Source: Synaphobranchus kaupii (Eukaryota > Chordata > Actinopteri > Anguilliformes > Synaphobranchidae). From it: a DNA stretch of 64,000 nt. The position numbers and the translations under genes were made by a program. Below, one piece after another: positions 23,066-36,490 of the stretch (positions are counted from its first letter, which is position 1; the number at the start of each line of letters is the position of its first letter). The stretch covers positions 40,450,530-40,514,529 of the forward strand of contig CM056380.1 of the NCBI GenBank assembly GCA_029718625.1, read 5' to 3'. The notes beneath the pieces are model-generated. The model had not been told where the DNA came from. It made no database searches and saw only the letters and a program-made list of their open reading frames with translations.

Positions 23066-23398
23066 GTACCAGATCCACACGGGCCTCCAGCACTCCATCA
23101 TCCGGCCCCGCCAGCCCGTCTGCCTGCCCCCGGACGCCCCCACCCTGCCCGAGCGGCTGCGTGACGTGGGCTACAGCACCCACATGGTGGGCAAGTGGCA
23201 CCTGGGCTTCTCCCGGCCGGGCTGCCTGCCCACCGGCCGCGGCTTCCGCACCTTCCTGGGCTCCCTGACCGGCAGCGGCGATCACTACACCTTCCACAAC
23301 TGCGACGGGTCGGAGACGTGCGGATTCGACCTGCACGACGGGCAGAGGCCCGCCTGGGAGCTGAGCGGAAACTACTCCACGCTGCTGTACGCGCAGAG
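23066..23398 (+). CDS. arsi: arsi coding exon 2 (catalytic domain)
   Basis: This exon encodes residues 101-211 and begins [14 protein letters not shown], close to the human ARSI and ARSJ sequence. The VGKWHLG motif (K143 and H145) is the conserved lysine-histidine pair of the sulfatase active site. The CLPTGRGF and FLGSLTGS stretches are also typical of this group. Both splice sites are phase 2, splitting Arg codons. The acceptor is CCCAG|G and the donor is GAG|GTAAGC. The donor lies at the start of a 29-bp tandem repeat that copies it three more times (see findings). Use of a downstream copy would read AGG then TAA, an immediate stop, so only the first donor gives an intact protein. Confidence 0.92.
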
Positions 23399-23495
23399 GT
23401 AAGCCCCGCCCCCCGACTCGCTCAGAGGTAAGCCCCGGCCCCCGACTCGCTCAGAGGTAAGCCCCCGCCCCCCGACTCACTCAGAGGTGAGAGGG
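23386..23495 (+). repeat. 29-bp tandem repeat duplicating the exon-2 donor
   Basis: The unit holds CTCAGAGGTAAGCCCC and CCCGACTCGCTCAGAG. GT dinucleotides in a good donor context (CAGAG|GTAAGC or CAGAG|GTGAGA) occur at 23,399, 23,428, 23,457 and 23,487. The first is the expected splice donor. Confidence 0.9.
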
Positions 23496-24533
23496 GGGTC
23501 TAACAATGTGCTCTAACTGACATCGTGCGTACGGTGTACATTTTGGGTAATCCTCAGACCTCAGCATCAGTTTTCTGACGCCAGACAAAATGGCGTCCTT
23601 CCTCAGACTGAAAGGCTTCAGGTCTCGGGAAAAGCATCATCAAGTCTAATGTGTCGTACAACTGGAGGCGAAGTGGTTATAGACAAAATGGCCTCGGACA
23701 AAACGGGATCAGGAGAAGCGGCTACTGACACGAAGGTTGCGATGAGCATTTGGACATTCCAAATTAGTGAAAAGGGGGGGGAAATAGCATTAAAAATTAA
23801 TACCAAGAGAGGGTTTTCATTTCTCAAGGGAAGAAAATACATTTTTAGAGTGAAATATCCATTTCAACTGCAACATGGCTGTAAATCTTAGGAGCCCTTT
23901 TTGCCACTGAAGCAAAGCTATGGAAGGCTTTGCGGAACTTGTAAGCGATTCCTGCTCACCAATGCTTAGCGAAAGGAGGTCCCGCCGGGCTCGGGAGAGA
24001 ACGTGGAATGCATCAGACGTTTTTGGCGGGGTCTTTCGGCGGACGGTCGCATCTCGCGGGTCAGCGCTGTGCTTTTTACCGCGGCCGTCCCGGCGGGGAG
24101 CAGGAGCCGTCGCCTCCCCTCTCGTCTCCCCCGAGCGAGTGCGCTGACCGCCTTCCACATCACGCACACGCCTGGGGCGGACATCATCGAGCATGACAGC
24201 GACGGGCCGCGTTCGTCACAGCTGCCAGAACCTCTGCTCGTTTCCCCCCCCCATGTGATCGGAGCTGGCCGCGAGGTGGCGGCTCGCGGTAACGTTCAGA
24301 CTCGCCTCAGCCAGTCAGCCTGCGGACCGCTGGTGACGCCCGTCTTAGGAAGTCATTTTTATCAGAGACTGTGACCGAGATACGCAAGACTGAAACAAAC
24401 ACATTGAATACCAGCCTTTTATTCCCTGCGCTGTTTTCAGTGGAAGTGCAACACATTAAGTTAAGACACATACAATTAAAGTCAAATAAATGTAACTGAA
24501 AATTCACTTTCAGTAACATTTAAAATTAAAATT

Positions 24534-24609
24534 AGGGTGTCTCGGTGGCGTAGCCTGTAGAGCACTGTCCACGTTTGATTGTTGCGAGCAGCAACTTTGG
24601 TGGTTCGAA
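24534..24609 (+). mobile_element. tRNA-derived SINE fragment (5' head)
   Basis: GGTGTCTCGGTGGCGTAGCC, TGTAGAGCACTG and GGTGGTTCGAACTGC form the A-box and B-box halves of a tRNA-like RNA polymerase III promoter. Two other copies of the same family, in reverse orientation, lie near 58,985-59,072 and 62,020-62,182. The tail is replaced by a different repeat from 24,610. Confidence 0.75.
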
Positions 24610-24826
24610 CTGCATATCTGGCAGTAGAGTGATGGTTTGAGGCTTGTTTGATACCTCAGACCCTTGATGACTTACAGCCATTTAGCCAACCATACTATTC
24701 CCGTGTAATTTACAGCTTAATCTAGTCCCACCCCCCAATTCCCATAGAGATCCATTCAAATGCAGAGAGGTTACAGTATTGCTTGTAAGAGTACCTGAAA
24801 ATAAGATATCAAGAGTCTTTTGATAT
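24610..24826 (-). repeat. Dispersed repeat shared with the Sleeping Beauty-like element
   Basis: This about 215-bp segment reads on the plus strand CTGCATATCTGGCAGTAGAG, then CCATAGAGATCCATTCAAAT and CTTGTAAGAGTACCTGAAAA. The same sequence occurs twice more in this window, in opposite orientations, inside the Tc1 element at 38,865-39,084 and 39,161-39,385. It is therefore part of an interspersed family. Confidence 0.85.
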
Positions 24827-24889
24827 CCTTTTATACCCAGTCATGATAGCATCACCTGTTTACCTGTGGAATGTTCCAAAAAGGTGTTT

Positions 24890-25137
24890 TTTGAACTTCC
24901 CAGTCTTTTTTTTTTTTTCCCTGTCCCAACTTTTTCGGAACGTATTGCAGGCATCATATTCGGAATTAGCGTATATTTACAAAAATCAATAAAATTGATA
25001 AGGTAAAACATTAAATATCTTTTCTTTGTACTGTTTTCAATTAAATATACGTAAAAGAGAATTTACAAATCACTGCTTTCTGCTTTTATGTGCATTTTAC
25101 ATACTGTCCCAACTTTTTTGGAATTGGGATTTGTATA
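24890..25137. mobile_element. TcMar-like end fragment
   Basis: CCCTGTCCCAACTTTTTCGG, AAATATACGTAAAAGAG and CTGTCCCAACTTTTTTGGAA followed by TTGGGATTTGTA resemble the common teleost TcMar repeat whose end reads GTCCCAACTTTTTTGGAATTG or close to it. Only one end and some internal sequence are present, and there is no transposase. Confidence 0.6.
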
Positions 25138-25578
25138 TCCTAATAATCAATAGTTGGATGCCTTAAAATTGGTGTTGTGTGCAATACTGGGAGATAACCT
25201 GGAGGTGTTGAGAAGGAGAGATAATAGGATTCCACATTCCACAAGTTTTCAGTCCACTTCTAGATCACAGAAATTGCTCAAAAATTGCTTCCACGTGAAA
25301 CTTTAGCAAAGCTTCAGATTGAAAATTATTAAATTTTAAGTCAAATAAATGCATGCTAAACTATTACTAATTACTAATAGCAGTGTGTGTGTGTGTGTGT
25401 GTGTGTGCGTGTGCATATGCATATGTGTGCGTGCATATATATATTTGCCTGCGTGTGTGTCTGTTTTTGTACATGTATGTCCATGCTCATATGTGTGTGT
25501 GCATGTATGTCTGTGCCTGTGTGTGTGTGTGGGTGCCTGTCTCTCTGTCTGTCTGTCTGTCTGTCTATACTCCCCCAG

Positions 25579-26678
25579 GGTAAAGCAGATCCTGAGGGCC
25601 CATGATCATAAGAGGCCCCTCTTCCTGTACCTGGCCTTCCAGGCTGTGCACACGCCCCTGCAGGCCCCCGCCCGCTTCCTGCGGCAGTACCGTTCCCTTG
25701 GCAACCTGGCGCGGCGGCACTACGCCGCCATGTTGAGCTGCGTGGACGAGGCGGTGGGTGAGGTGGTGCAGGAGCTGCGGGACCGCGGCCTTTACCGCAA
25801 CTCCGTCCTCGTGTACTCCTCTGACAACGGGGGCCAGCCCCTCTCCGGGGGCTGCAACTGGCCCCTGAGGGGGGGCAAGGGCACGTACTGGGAGGGAGGG
25901 GTGCGGGCCGTGGGCTTCGTCCACAGCCCCCTACTGAAGAGGAAGGGCGTGGTCAGCAAGGCCCTGATCCACGTCTCCGACTGGTACCCCCACCCTGCTC
26001 TCGCTGGCCGGAGTCTCCCGAAAAGGCCTCCGTCGGCTGGACGGCCACAACGTGTGGGCCGCCATCAGCGAGGGGGGCGCCCTCACCCCGCACCGAAATC
26101 CTCTTCAACATCGACCCGGTGTCTCGCCGGCCGGGGCGGCCCAACCCCAGGACCCTGCGGGCCGGATTCGGGATCTGGGACACGGCCGTCCGGGCCTCCA
26201 TCCGGGTCGGGGACTGGAAGCTGCTGACGGGAAAGGTGGGGGACGGGGACTGGGTGCCCCCCTGGAACGAGCCGGGGGGTCCCGCCCGCTGGGAGGCCCT
26301 GGAGAAGCGGACGGACCAGCGGCGGAAGTCCGTCTGGCTCTTCAACATCACCGGCGACCCGTTCGAGAGGTGCGACCTCTCCAAGCGGAGGCCGGGGGTG
26401 GTGAGGGCGCTGCTGGGCCGCCTGGCCGAGTACAACCAGACCGCCGTCCCCCCTCGCAACCCCCCCGACGACCCCCTGGCCGACCCCCAGCTGCATGAGG
26501 GCGTGTGGACCCCCTGGCTCGGCCGACGGCGGAAGGGGGGGGGCGCAGCGGGGTCGAGGGGCCGGGCCGAGGGCGAAGAGGAGGGGGGGGCAGGGGGCGG
26601 AGCTGTAAGGTGTGTAAGCTACGCTCTCTCTTCAGGGAGGTGGGGGCTCGGCTCCAGAGGGCCGCCGTGTCCTTTTAG
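25579..26678 (+). CDS. arsi: arsi coding exon 3 with three apparent frameshifts
   Basis: This exon encodes residue 211 to the C-terminus. The first part (V212 to P348) holds QAVHTPL (H235), SSDNGGQ (D293, N294) and the [10 protein letters not shown] lysine (K311), so all the active-site residues seen in ARSB are present. After SDWYP, homology to ARSI continues in a second frame from a five-C run at 25,987-25,991. It moves to a third frame at a six-G run at 26,072-26,077, where SPRTEIL resumes, and returns to the second frame within the G runs between about 26,535 and 26,590. The tail is then [10 protein letters not shown] followed by 14 residues and TAG at 26,676-26,678. Human ARSI ends with a similar CKICKLRSFF tail, absent from ARSJ. 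Allowing one base at each site gives about 576 residues, against 569 in human ARSI as I recall it. Confidence 0.85.
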
Positions 26679-27905
26679 CCGGCCACGGGGCGGGGGGCGT
26701 GGCGGGGGGCGTGGCGAGGGAAAGTTGCTCAGATTAGAGACGGTAAAGCTCGCAGCTCCTGCAGACTGTGAGAGGACGTTTCTCCAATGTAAGGAAACGA
26801 GGGGCTGGTAACATGGTGGTGTGCGCTATGCTTTCTGACCCGGTGATAGCATCTGTCTCTCATACTCTATTAAGCTCCGGCTTTCTCTAGTGTGCTCCAA
26901 ATGGACAGTCTGGTGGGTGTATGTGTGTGTGTGTGTGTGTGTGTGCACGTGCATACACCCCTTGTGCGGAAGAAAAAGATCACATTGACATTAGACGCCC
27001 AGAAGGAAGCTTGTATTTTTTTTTCTTTGGTGAGCTGCTCTCTCTGACCTCCCTCCAGGCTGAGCCTAGAATCATTAGCACCCCTCTACCCCGCCTCCTC
27101 TCCCCCCACCTCCTCCTCCTCCCTCCTACCTCTCAATACGTACACACTCCCCATTAAAGCCCCGTCCAACCTCCAATCTCCAGACCCTTTTCACCACGGA
27201 CATGACCTCTTATTACACTGGAGCCCCTGGAAGCTCGAACGCTGTGCCCCCCCCCCCCCCCCAATTTACCACATGCCTTTCCGATGCTCAAATCCCTGAG
27301 GAAAAAAAAAAGAAGGAAGTTCAGTTTAGGCTACCGACCCACGTGAAGGATGAATCCATCTCCCTCTGTCAGGCCGTACGGAGCTGGCTGGTGACTGTAG
27401 GAATGGCCCGGGTTCGGAGCGATCCCTGCCACTTACAGGGCCTGTAAGAGAGGAGGGGCAGAGCCCCGTTAATAATGCAGCGGATGCAGCGCGCGCTCGC
27501 GGCGCATTGCGTTAGCACGTTAGCACGTCCGCCGGCCTGCAGATGCCTTCCAGTGCGCCAGCGGATCGGAACTGCGGTCGGGAGAAACGAGGACGGAGGG
27601 AAAAGAGGGACGTACAGTCTCTTTCTGCATCTTTCGCTGTCCTCGATGATTTGTCCCTTATCTTCCAATCTGATCACCCCATCGCCCTTATCCTTCTCTT
27701 CCCTCTGTGTCCCTCTCTCCCTGTCTCTCTCCTTCTCTCTCACTCATACCATCTCATCAGCTCCTTTTCTCTCTCGCTCCCGTCCAGTGCCACTGAGCTC
27801 GGCTCAAATGATTTATTTAAAAAAACATATATATTTTTTAAATCTGTAAAGCAGGTCAGTTCAGAAGATAGAAATGAGATCTGAAATGGAATGTATATTA
27901 TTTAA
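26679..27905. other. arsi 3' UTR and intergenic sequence
   Basis: There is no coding signal after the arsi stop. The stretch contains GT (26,922-26,944), C (27,248-27,262) and A (27,302-27,311) runs and a CT-rich tract (27,680-27,785). An ATTAAA hexamer occurs near 27,152, but I cannot show that it is the arsi polyadenylation signal. Confidence 0.45.
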
Positions 27906-27910
27906 CAAAC

Positions 27911-27947
<37 letters not shown>

Positions 27948-27966
27948 TGGGGGGGGGGGGGGGGGC
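27906..27966 (+). repeat. (GT)n followed by poly-G
   Basis: About 18 GT repeats run into a G run of about 17 bases interrupted by one T. Confidence 0.97.
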
Positions 27967-28162
27967 ATTGCCCCTTGAGGTCCCCCTGCCATACTCCACA
28001 GGATCCACACTAATTTTACAATAATAATAAAAAACATTTTGCAACAAGGTCTCCCATGTACTCAATGTGATGTCTTCCTGTGGTTACTTGTGTTCTGTGT
28101 ACCACAGTCTGGGATGGATACATTATAAGTATGAGAAGGCAGAGGTTGTCTCTTTTCAGTAA

Positions 28163-28163
<1 letters not shown>

Positions 28164-28221
<58 letters not shown>

Positions 28222-28304
28222 TGTGTGAGTGTGTGAGTGTGTGAGTGTGTGAGTGAGTGAGTGAGTGAGTGAGTGAGTGAGTGAGTGAGTGAGTGAGTGA
28301 GTAA
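28164..28304 (+). repeat. (GT)n-(GTGTGA)n-(GTGA)n microsatellite
   Basis: A GT run passes through GTGTGAGTGT units into a pure GTGA (or GAGT) tetranucleotide run. The gradient from di- to tetranucleotide suggests stepwise expansion from interrupted GT. Confidence 0.97.
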
Positions 28305-30649
28305 ACCAAGGAGGACACTTCTCTCCCACCAATGACAAGACTGGTTTTTAGTTTGTTTGTTAGCTTCAAACACAATTTGGATGAACGCATATTGTCCTGA
28401 AAGTGAAACCATATTCTGTGGTATGCACTAAATAGTTTGAAATGTTGTTCCTTTTCATACTATCTTCAGAAATTATTGAAAAGTATTTTCAATGGTATAT
28501 ACACAATGCAAATTTTCTTATTCATAAATTCCATCTTATTGATATGAAAACATAGGTAACGCATTAAACTCCAATAAAATACAAATTTTTCAGTAAAACG
28601 TTTTATTTTAAAAAGGTTTATTTCAAACTAATTTGATGTTTTGGTTATATATTGGTTATTAATGTGACAGATTAGAAGCACATGACCACAGTAGCATGAA
28701 CACAATTCCATTTTACATCGAATCGGACAATGTATTATAATTAATAAACCATAAATCACCTCAGTGCCACGGGATGCCGTCCGCGGGGTCAGCTGGGAGG
28801 GAGTGACCTGTGACGACCCCGCCATACAAAAAAAAAAAATGAAACAAACCGCAGCCTTGTTTTGAGGGGCTGTTTTTATAGAGCCGGCTGTGTGTCTGTT
28901 CTGAAGGCACAGTTTACGTGAGGAGTGTGGTCTGAGCTAACACTGTGGTCTAAGCTAAGTGTTACTGTGTGGGGGTATTGCACTGCACTTTATCAGTGTC
29001 CACACCGTGGACAAACAGTGGTGCCGGTAAAGAGCCATTTAATAGGCCCGTGTGATTGCTGTCTTTTCCCTCCTGAATTTATTGTCAGAAGTATCACATG
29101 GGTTGGGGTTTGAGAGAGCCTCGGCATGTGTGGCTGTGTGTGTGGTCGATCGTGTGCGTGCGCTGTGTACATCAACAGTGTGTGTGTGTGTGTGAACAGA
29201 TTCTGCGCCTGTGTGAGAGATTGCATATGTATGTTACTGTATGTGTGCTCCTGTGTGTGTTTTGTTGGCCTGCTGCGTGTGTGTGTGTGCGTGCGCTGCA
29301 TATGTCTATATTCATGTGTCTGTCACTGTATGTATTTTAATGTGTGAGTATGTTGTCATGAACAAGACATCTCCCTGTGCCAGGCTGATCCTCAAACAGA
29401 CTGCCCTGTTATTCACTCCCATCTGAAACATTTCACGAGTGCCCACCGTGGTACCCGGGACCATGGGGCGGGCCCACAGATCCTCAGCCTGTCCACAGCC
29501 TTTTAAGGAGCAGCGTTTCCCTGGGCCGACGTCTTCCTGCAACGATAAAGTCTTTCTGTCAATTATTTTAGCAATTCAACCGAAAGCTAGCTCTACGTAT
29601 CATGGTCAAGTGAGTGTGAACAATTAGCAATTACCGTACAAACAAAAAGTTTTGCTTATAATAATGCTGGTAAAAACTTGGCAGTTTCCACAGATGTTTA
29701 ATGCACGCAGTGCGGTTTCATGCTAACAAAAAGCTACAGTGTCCTGTTTGTTCTTCCTCTTAATACTGAGTGTGGAAATATTTAGTTAACTGGAGGTTCA
29801 CCAGAATTTTTGCACGAACCACTTCTCCAATGCTGTTTCACTATCTGAAAGCAGCCTTCACAGGCCAGTCTTACCAGGAGGAGGCATGACTACGTGCACC
29901 GGGGTGTGAGCCTGAGGTGTGTGGAGAGGAAGCGAAACGGGAAGTGTGGAGCACAGACGTACTTTATGCGGTGAGCGATGTTCTCACAGCCAGAACTGGT
30001 CTCCATCTCTACCTGTAGCTCTGCGTTCTGGCCTTAAGGGAACATCAATTATGTTTTAAAAAGTATGTGTGTATATAGTGTATGTATGTAGACACGTATA
30101 GACGGATGCACACATACTGTGAGAGATGCTATATAAAGAGAGAGAATGGGAAATGTAAAAAGGGTCAGACAGTTTGGCTCTAAACGAATATGTTTCTGAA
30201 CTAATATATTCTGGTCTGACCACCATACTCTGACAGTGGTCTCATAGCCTATATTAAAATTTTATATATCCATCTTCCGTGAGCAGTTCTGTGTTTCATG
30301 GGATGCACTGGTGGCACTTTTTAAATTTGAAATGTAAAATATAGAATAAATAGCATGTGCTGAATACTATATTAGCATGGAAAGAATGTATAGTTATGGG
30401 AAGAACATGCATCTCATTTTTATATATATTTAGAAATTGAATCCCTTGTAGTTTGGAATACAGTATGTTGACATGTGTTACTGTTTTACTGAGATGTGTG
30501 AGTTCTGTGAATTTAGAATGTTTCCATGGTGACGTTTCACATTCCCCGTTATCATGTGACCTTCTCTCTCCTCCAGCAGTCCTGCCTTTCCTGCCCACCA
30601 CTGCTGGCATATTGGCCTGTCCTGCTCATGAGTAATCCAGGTGCCACAC

Positions 30650-30684
<35 letters not shown>

Positions 30685-31404
30685 ATACACCCATGTACGC
30701 TCGCGCAAGTACATACACATATGTACATGCACACACGTACTACACGCACGCACGCACAGACATACAAGCATAGTGGCCCATGTGTCTATCAGGCCAGTAC
30801 GATTACCCTTTAGGCATAAAGCAGGGATGGTTTAATATCCACTGAGTGTGTTCATTTTCCATAGTGACTGACGGACTTGCTGGTGATGTACAACATGATA
30901 ATGATGATGACGATGTTTATATTATTATTATTATAACTTTTTTCAGTATAATATTTAGAATAATTCCATATTATTGGGGTTAAGCGCATTGTTGGCTGCC
31001 GTTGAAATCAGAGCCTATAGCTCCTGAAAACACAACACAACACAACTCTCCAGAGCTTCTCCAAGCTCAAACAGATAAATGAGGGGGATTATCGGACGGT
31101 ATTAGAGAAGGTCACTGGGAGCTAGCGAGAAGCGCAAATTGCGCAACTGACAGATTGTATAAAGGGCTGACGGAATTTATGTTCATTCACTTACACCACA
31201 GATGGACATGTGGTCGCGAAAAAAAAAGCCTCTTTTTTGGTATACAGTGTTTTAATCCTGATTTCATATTCCTTGGATGAAGCAATTAAGAGTGTGTGTG
31301 AATTGTTTTAAATTTTCAATAATATTCTCTGCGCAAAAGTGCTTGCGTGTAGTGAAACAGCACTATACACCTTTATGACTGAATCTTGACAGCTAACGTG
31401 CTAA
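28305..31404. other. Intergenic region without recognised genes
   Basis: This is mostly AT-rich unique sequence with low-complexity GTGTG patches (29,126-29,345), a CA tract (30,650-30,683) and an ATT/ATG triplet patch (30,896-30,935). Open frames in the repeats and scattered 60-100-codon frames lack homology that I can recognise. Confidence 0.5.
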
Positions 31405-31412
31405 CAGTTGAC

Positions 31413-31615
31413 TGGCGTGTGAAATTAACACCTGGTAAAATTTTGATTGTGGCTGGTAGAGTTGAGAATTTTTTACTCTAGCAGCCACTTTGGCAGGTAA
31501 CCAACCAGGTTGTGTTATATTGTAAAAGGTAATGTGGCTGGTAAAATGTTGAAAATGGCTGCTGATTTTTACAATCCACGAGGCCAGTGGGTGAAAAAGT
31601 TAATTTAATGCCCTG
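31413..31615 (+). mobile_element. hAT-type MITE, family A copy 1
   Basis: This 203-bp non-coding element begins TGGCGTGTGAAATTAACACC and ends AAGTTAATTTAATGCCCTG. Its body contains TTTGATTGTGGCTGGTAG and AAAATGTTGAAAATGGCTG. It is flanked by an exact 8-bp direct repeat, CAGTTGAC, at 31,405-31,412 and 31,616-31,623. An 8-bp target duplication and short CAGGG-type terminal repeats are hallmarks of hAT elements. Related copies lie at 45,386 and 57,255. Confidence 0.88.
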
Positions 31616-31623
31616 CAGTTGAC

Positions 31624-32548
31624 GCATATAAAAGGCCGTAAATATCAAAGAGGAAGTTACAAAGACTGCTGTCAGCTACTGATTTAGACCTGTCCTTAGC
31701 CAGCAGCTGATAGCAGCAGTGGTATGGGTGTTGTCAAACCCATAGTTTTTTTTCCTGGCCTTTATACAGAGCCTGCCTGGCCTTTGTATAAAAATCACGT
31801 CTATGGGTCAGTGTTGTTGGCATGTTCCTGTGAGTATACCCCCGTCACGCAATACCCCATCTCCACCCCCCCCCCCCCCCCCCCCAATATGTGCCCCCGT
31901 GCCTCCATACCCCTGCCACAGCTCTTATTTAACCAAGAAAAGGCACCATAGTCACCCGTTCCACATTTAGGAGGAATGAGATCCATGACATACTACACTC
32001 CCGGTGGGCCTGTTCATAAACCTCTCGTCATGCTAATCCTTCAGCGGACAGCTTGAGAAAACAGCGGGACAATGGGTTCTGTCGACACCTTAAACTCGGC
32101 CATGCTTGTACCATTACCTAATGTTTGTGGGGCACTAAATTTATTTAGCGGTAAAACAAGCAGCCAAGTATGTGCGTGTACAGTAAACTCCCACATTACC
32201 GTCCCCTGTGGGGCCAGAGGGGAGGCGGACACATGAAAGGTTAGATAAACCGGTAAAAATTTGGATAAGCAGGGTGGCAGGCGCAATTTCAAAATGTGAA
32301 TAAGCAAAAATGAATTAATTCGACAGGCTATTTTGTTACAATTAATTTTTTTCACAGTGTGGTGACAAAAATACACGATCAATCGCATATGGCAGGGGAT
32401 TTCCAGTAGTCCTCGCTGAAACCAAGAGAGCAAGTATGGACGTACTGTACCATAAATGTACTGCACTTGCGTAAAAGTTGGCACTTCGCCAAGCTGACAA
32501 TCTCGATTAGAAATCGGCGTTAGCATGTAAATGATGAGGGTGTTATAT
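31624..32548. other. Intergenic sequence
   Basis: A C-run near 31,867-31,884 is the only clear feature. A 161-codon minus-strand frame here has no recognisable domain and no support from context. Confidence 0.45.
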
Positions 32549-32556
32549 CAGAACAG

Positions 32557-32749
32557 CAGAGGTGGAAATCCAGGGGACAGAAAGTAAAAATCCTACCATG
32601 TGTTTCTTCCACCCATAGACTCAGCCAGCTGATTTCACTAATTAGTTCTACCTCCTCACTGAAGAATTATGTTAATGAGCAAATCCAGGTGATTGGAGCA
32701 AAATACTGGGGAGGACTTTTACTTTATGTCCCCTGGATTTCCACCTCTG
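32557..32749. mobile_element. hAT-type MITE, family B
   Basis: Terminal inverted repeats of over 20 bases open with CAGAGGTGGAAATCCAGGGG and close with CCCCTGGATTTCCACCTCTG. The similarity extends inward with AAAGTAAAAATCCT and AGGACTTTTACTTT. Exact 8-bp direct repeats, CAGAACAG, flank the element at 32,549-32,556 and 32,750-32,757. There is no open frame, so it is a non-autonomous hAT-type element of 193 bp. Confidence 0.92.
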
Positions 32750-32866
32750 CAGAACAGCAACAAGAACAAAAACAGACTTACTTACAGACCGCCTTACTAT
32801 AAGACCATTCATCTCAGGGTCTCAAAACATTTCAGAGCGTAGGCTGAACCACGGTGAATGGGATCG

Positions 32867-32868
<2 letters not shown>

Positions 32869-32950
<82 letters not shown>

Positions 32951-32961
32951 ATACACATACA

Positions 32962-33044
<83 letters not shown>

Positions 33045-33060
33045 ACACACACACACACAG
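32869..33060 (+). repeat. (CA)n microsatellite, about 190 bp
   Basis: A near-pure CA run with a few CATACA and CACTCA interruptions. Confidence 0.99.

Positions 33061-36304
<3,244 letters not shown>

Positions 36305-36343
<39 letters not shown>
36305..36343 (+). repeat. Poly-C homopolymer of 39 bases
   Basis: An uninterrupted C run, unusually long for a vertebrate genome. It produces proline and glycine homopolymer translations that are not real. Its length should be treated as approximate. Confidence 0.95.
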
Positions 36344-36490
36344 AGCAGCCTTTTTGAACAGGACGATGGCACTGTCTGAATGGCACTGGCATTCAATACA
36401 CTATCTAGAATCATCAATCTAAGTTGTAAATATTTGTTAGAAATATCGGAAAGGTCATTGTGTAATGTATCTGAGAACCATATATATATA

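Larger units (their letters stand above)
23399..25578 (+). other. arsi: arsi intron 2
   Basis: This is a 2.2-kb intron with donor GTAAGC and acceptor TACTCCCCCAG at 25,568-25,578. Joining exons 2 and 3 across it restores Arg-Val-Lys-Gln in frame and continues homology to ARSI without a gap. It contains a tRNA-like SINE fragment, a Tc1-family repeat piece and a TG tract close to the acceptor. As I recall, human ARSI and ARSJ have only the intron between TGR and YQ, so this one is unexpected. Confidence 0.85.

Noticed and set aside
24534..24609. tRNA gene
   Set aside because: A and B boxes are present but the cloverleaf cannot be completed, and two diverged copies elsewhere show it is a SINE head.
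26052..26498. Separate plus- and minus-strand open frames over arsi exon 3
   Set aside because: These are shadows of arsi. The conserved sulfatase reading is the plus-strand path through three frames described above.
32041..32526. 161-codon minus-strand frame
   Set aside because: It has no recognisable domain, unusual composition and no splice or promoter context.
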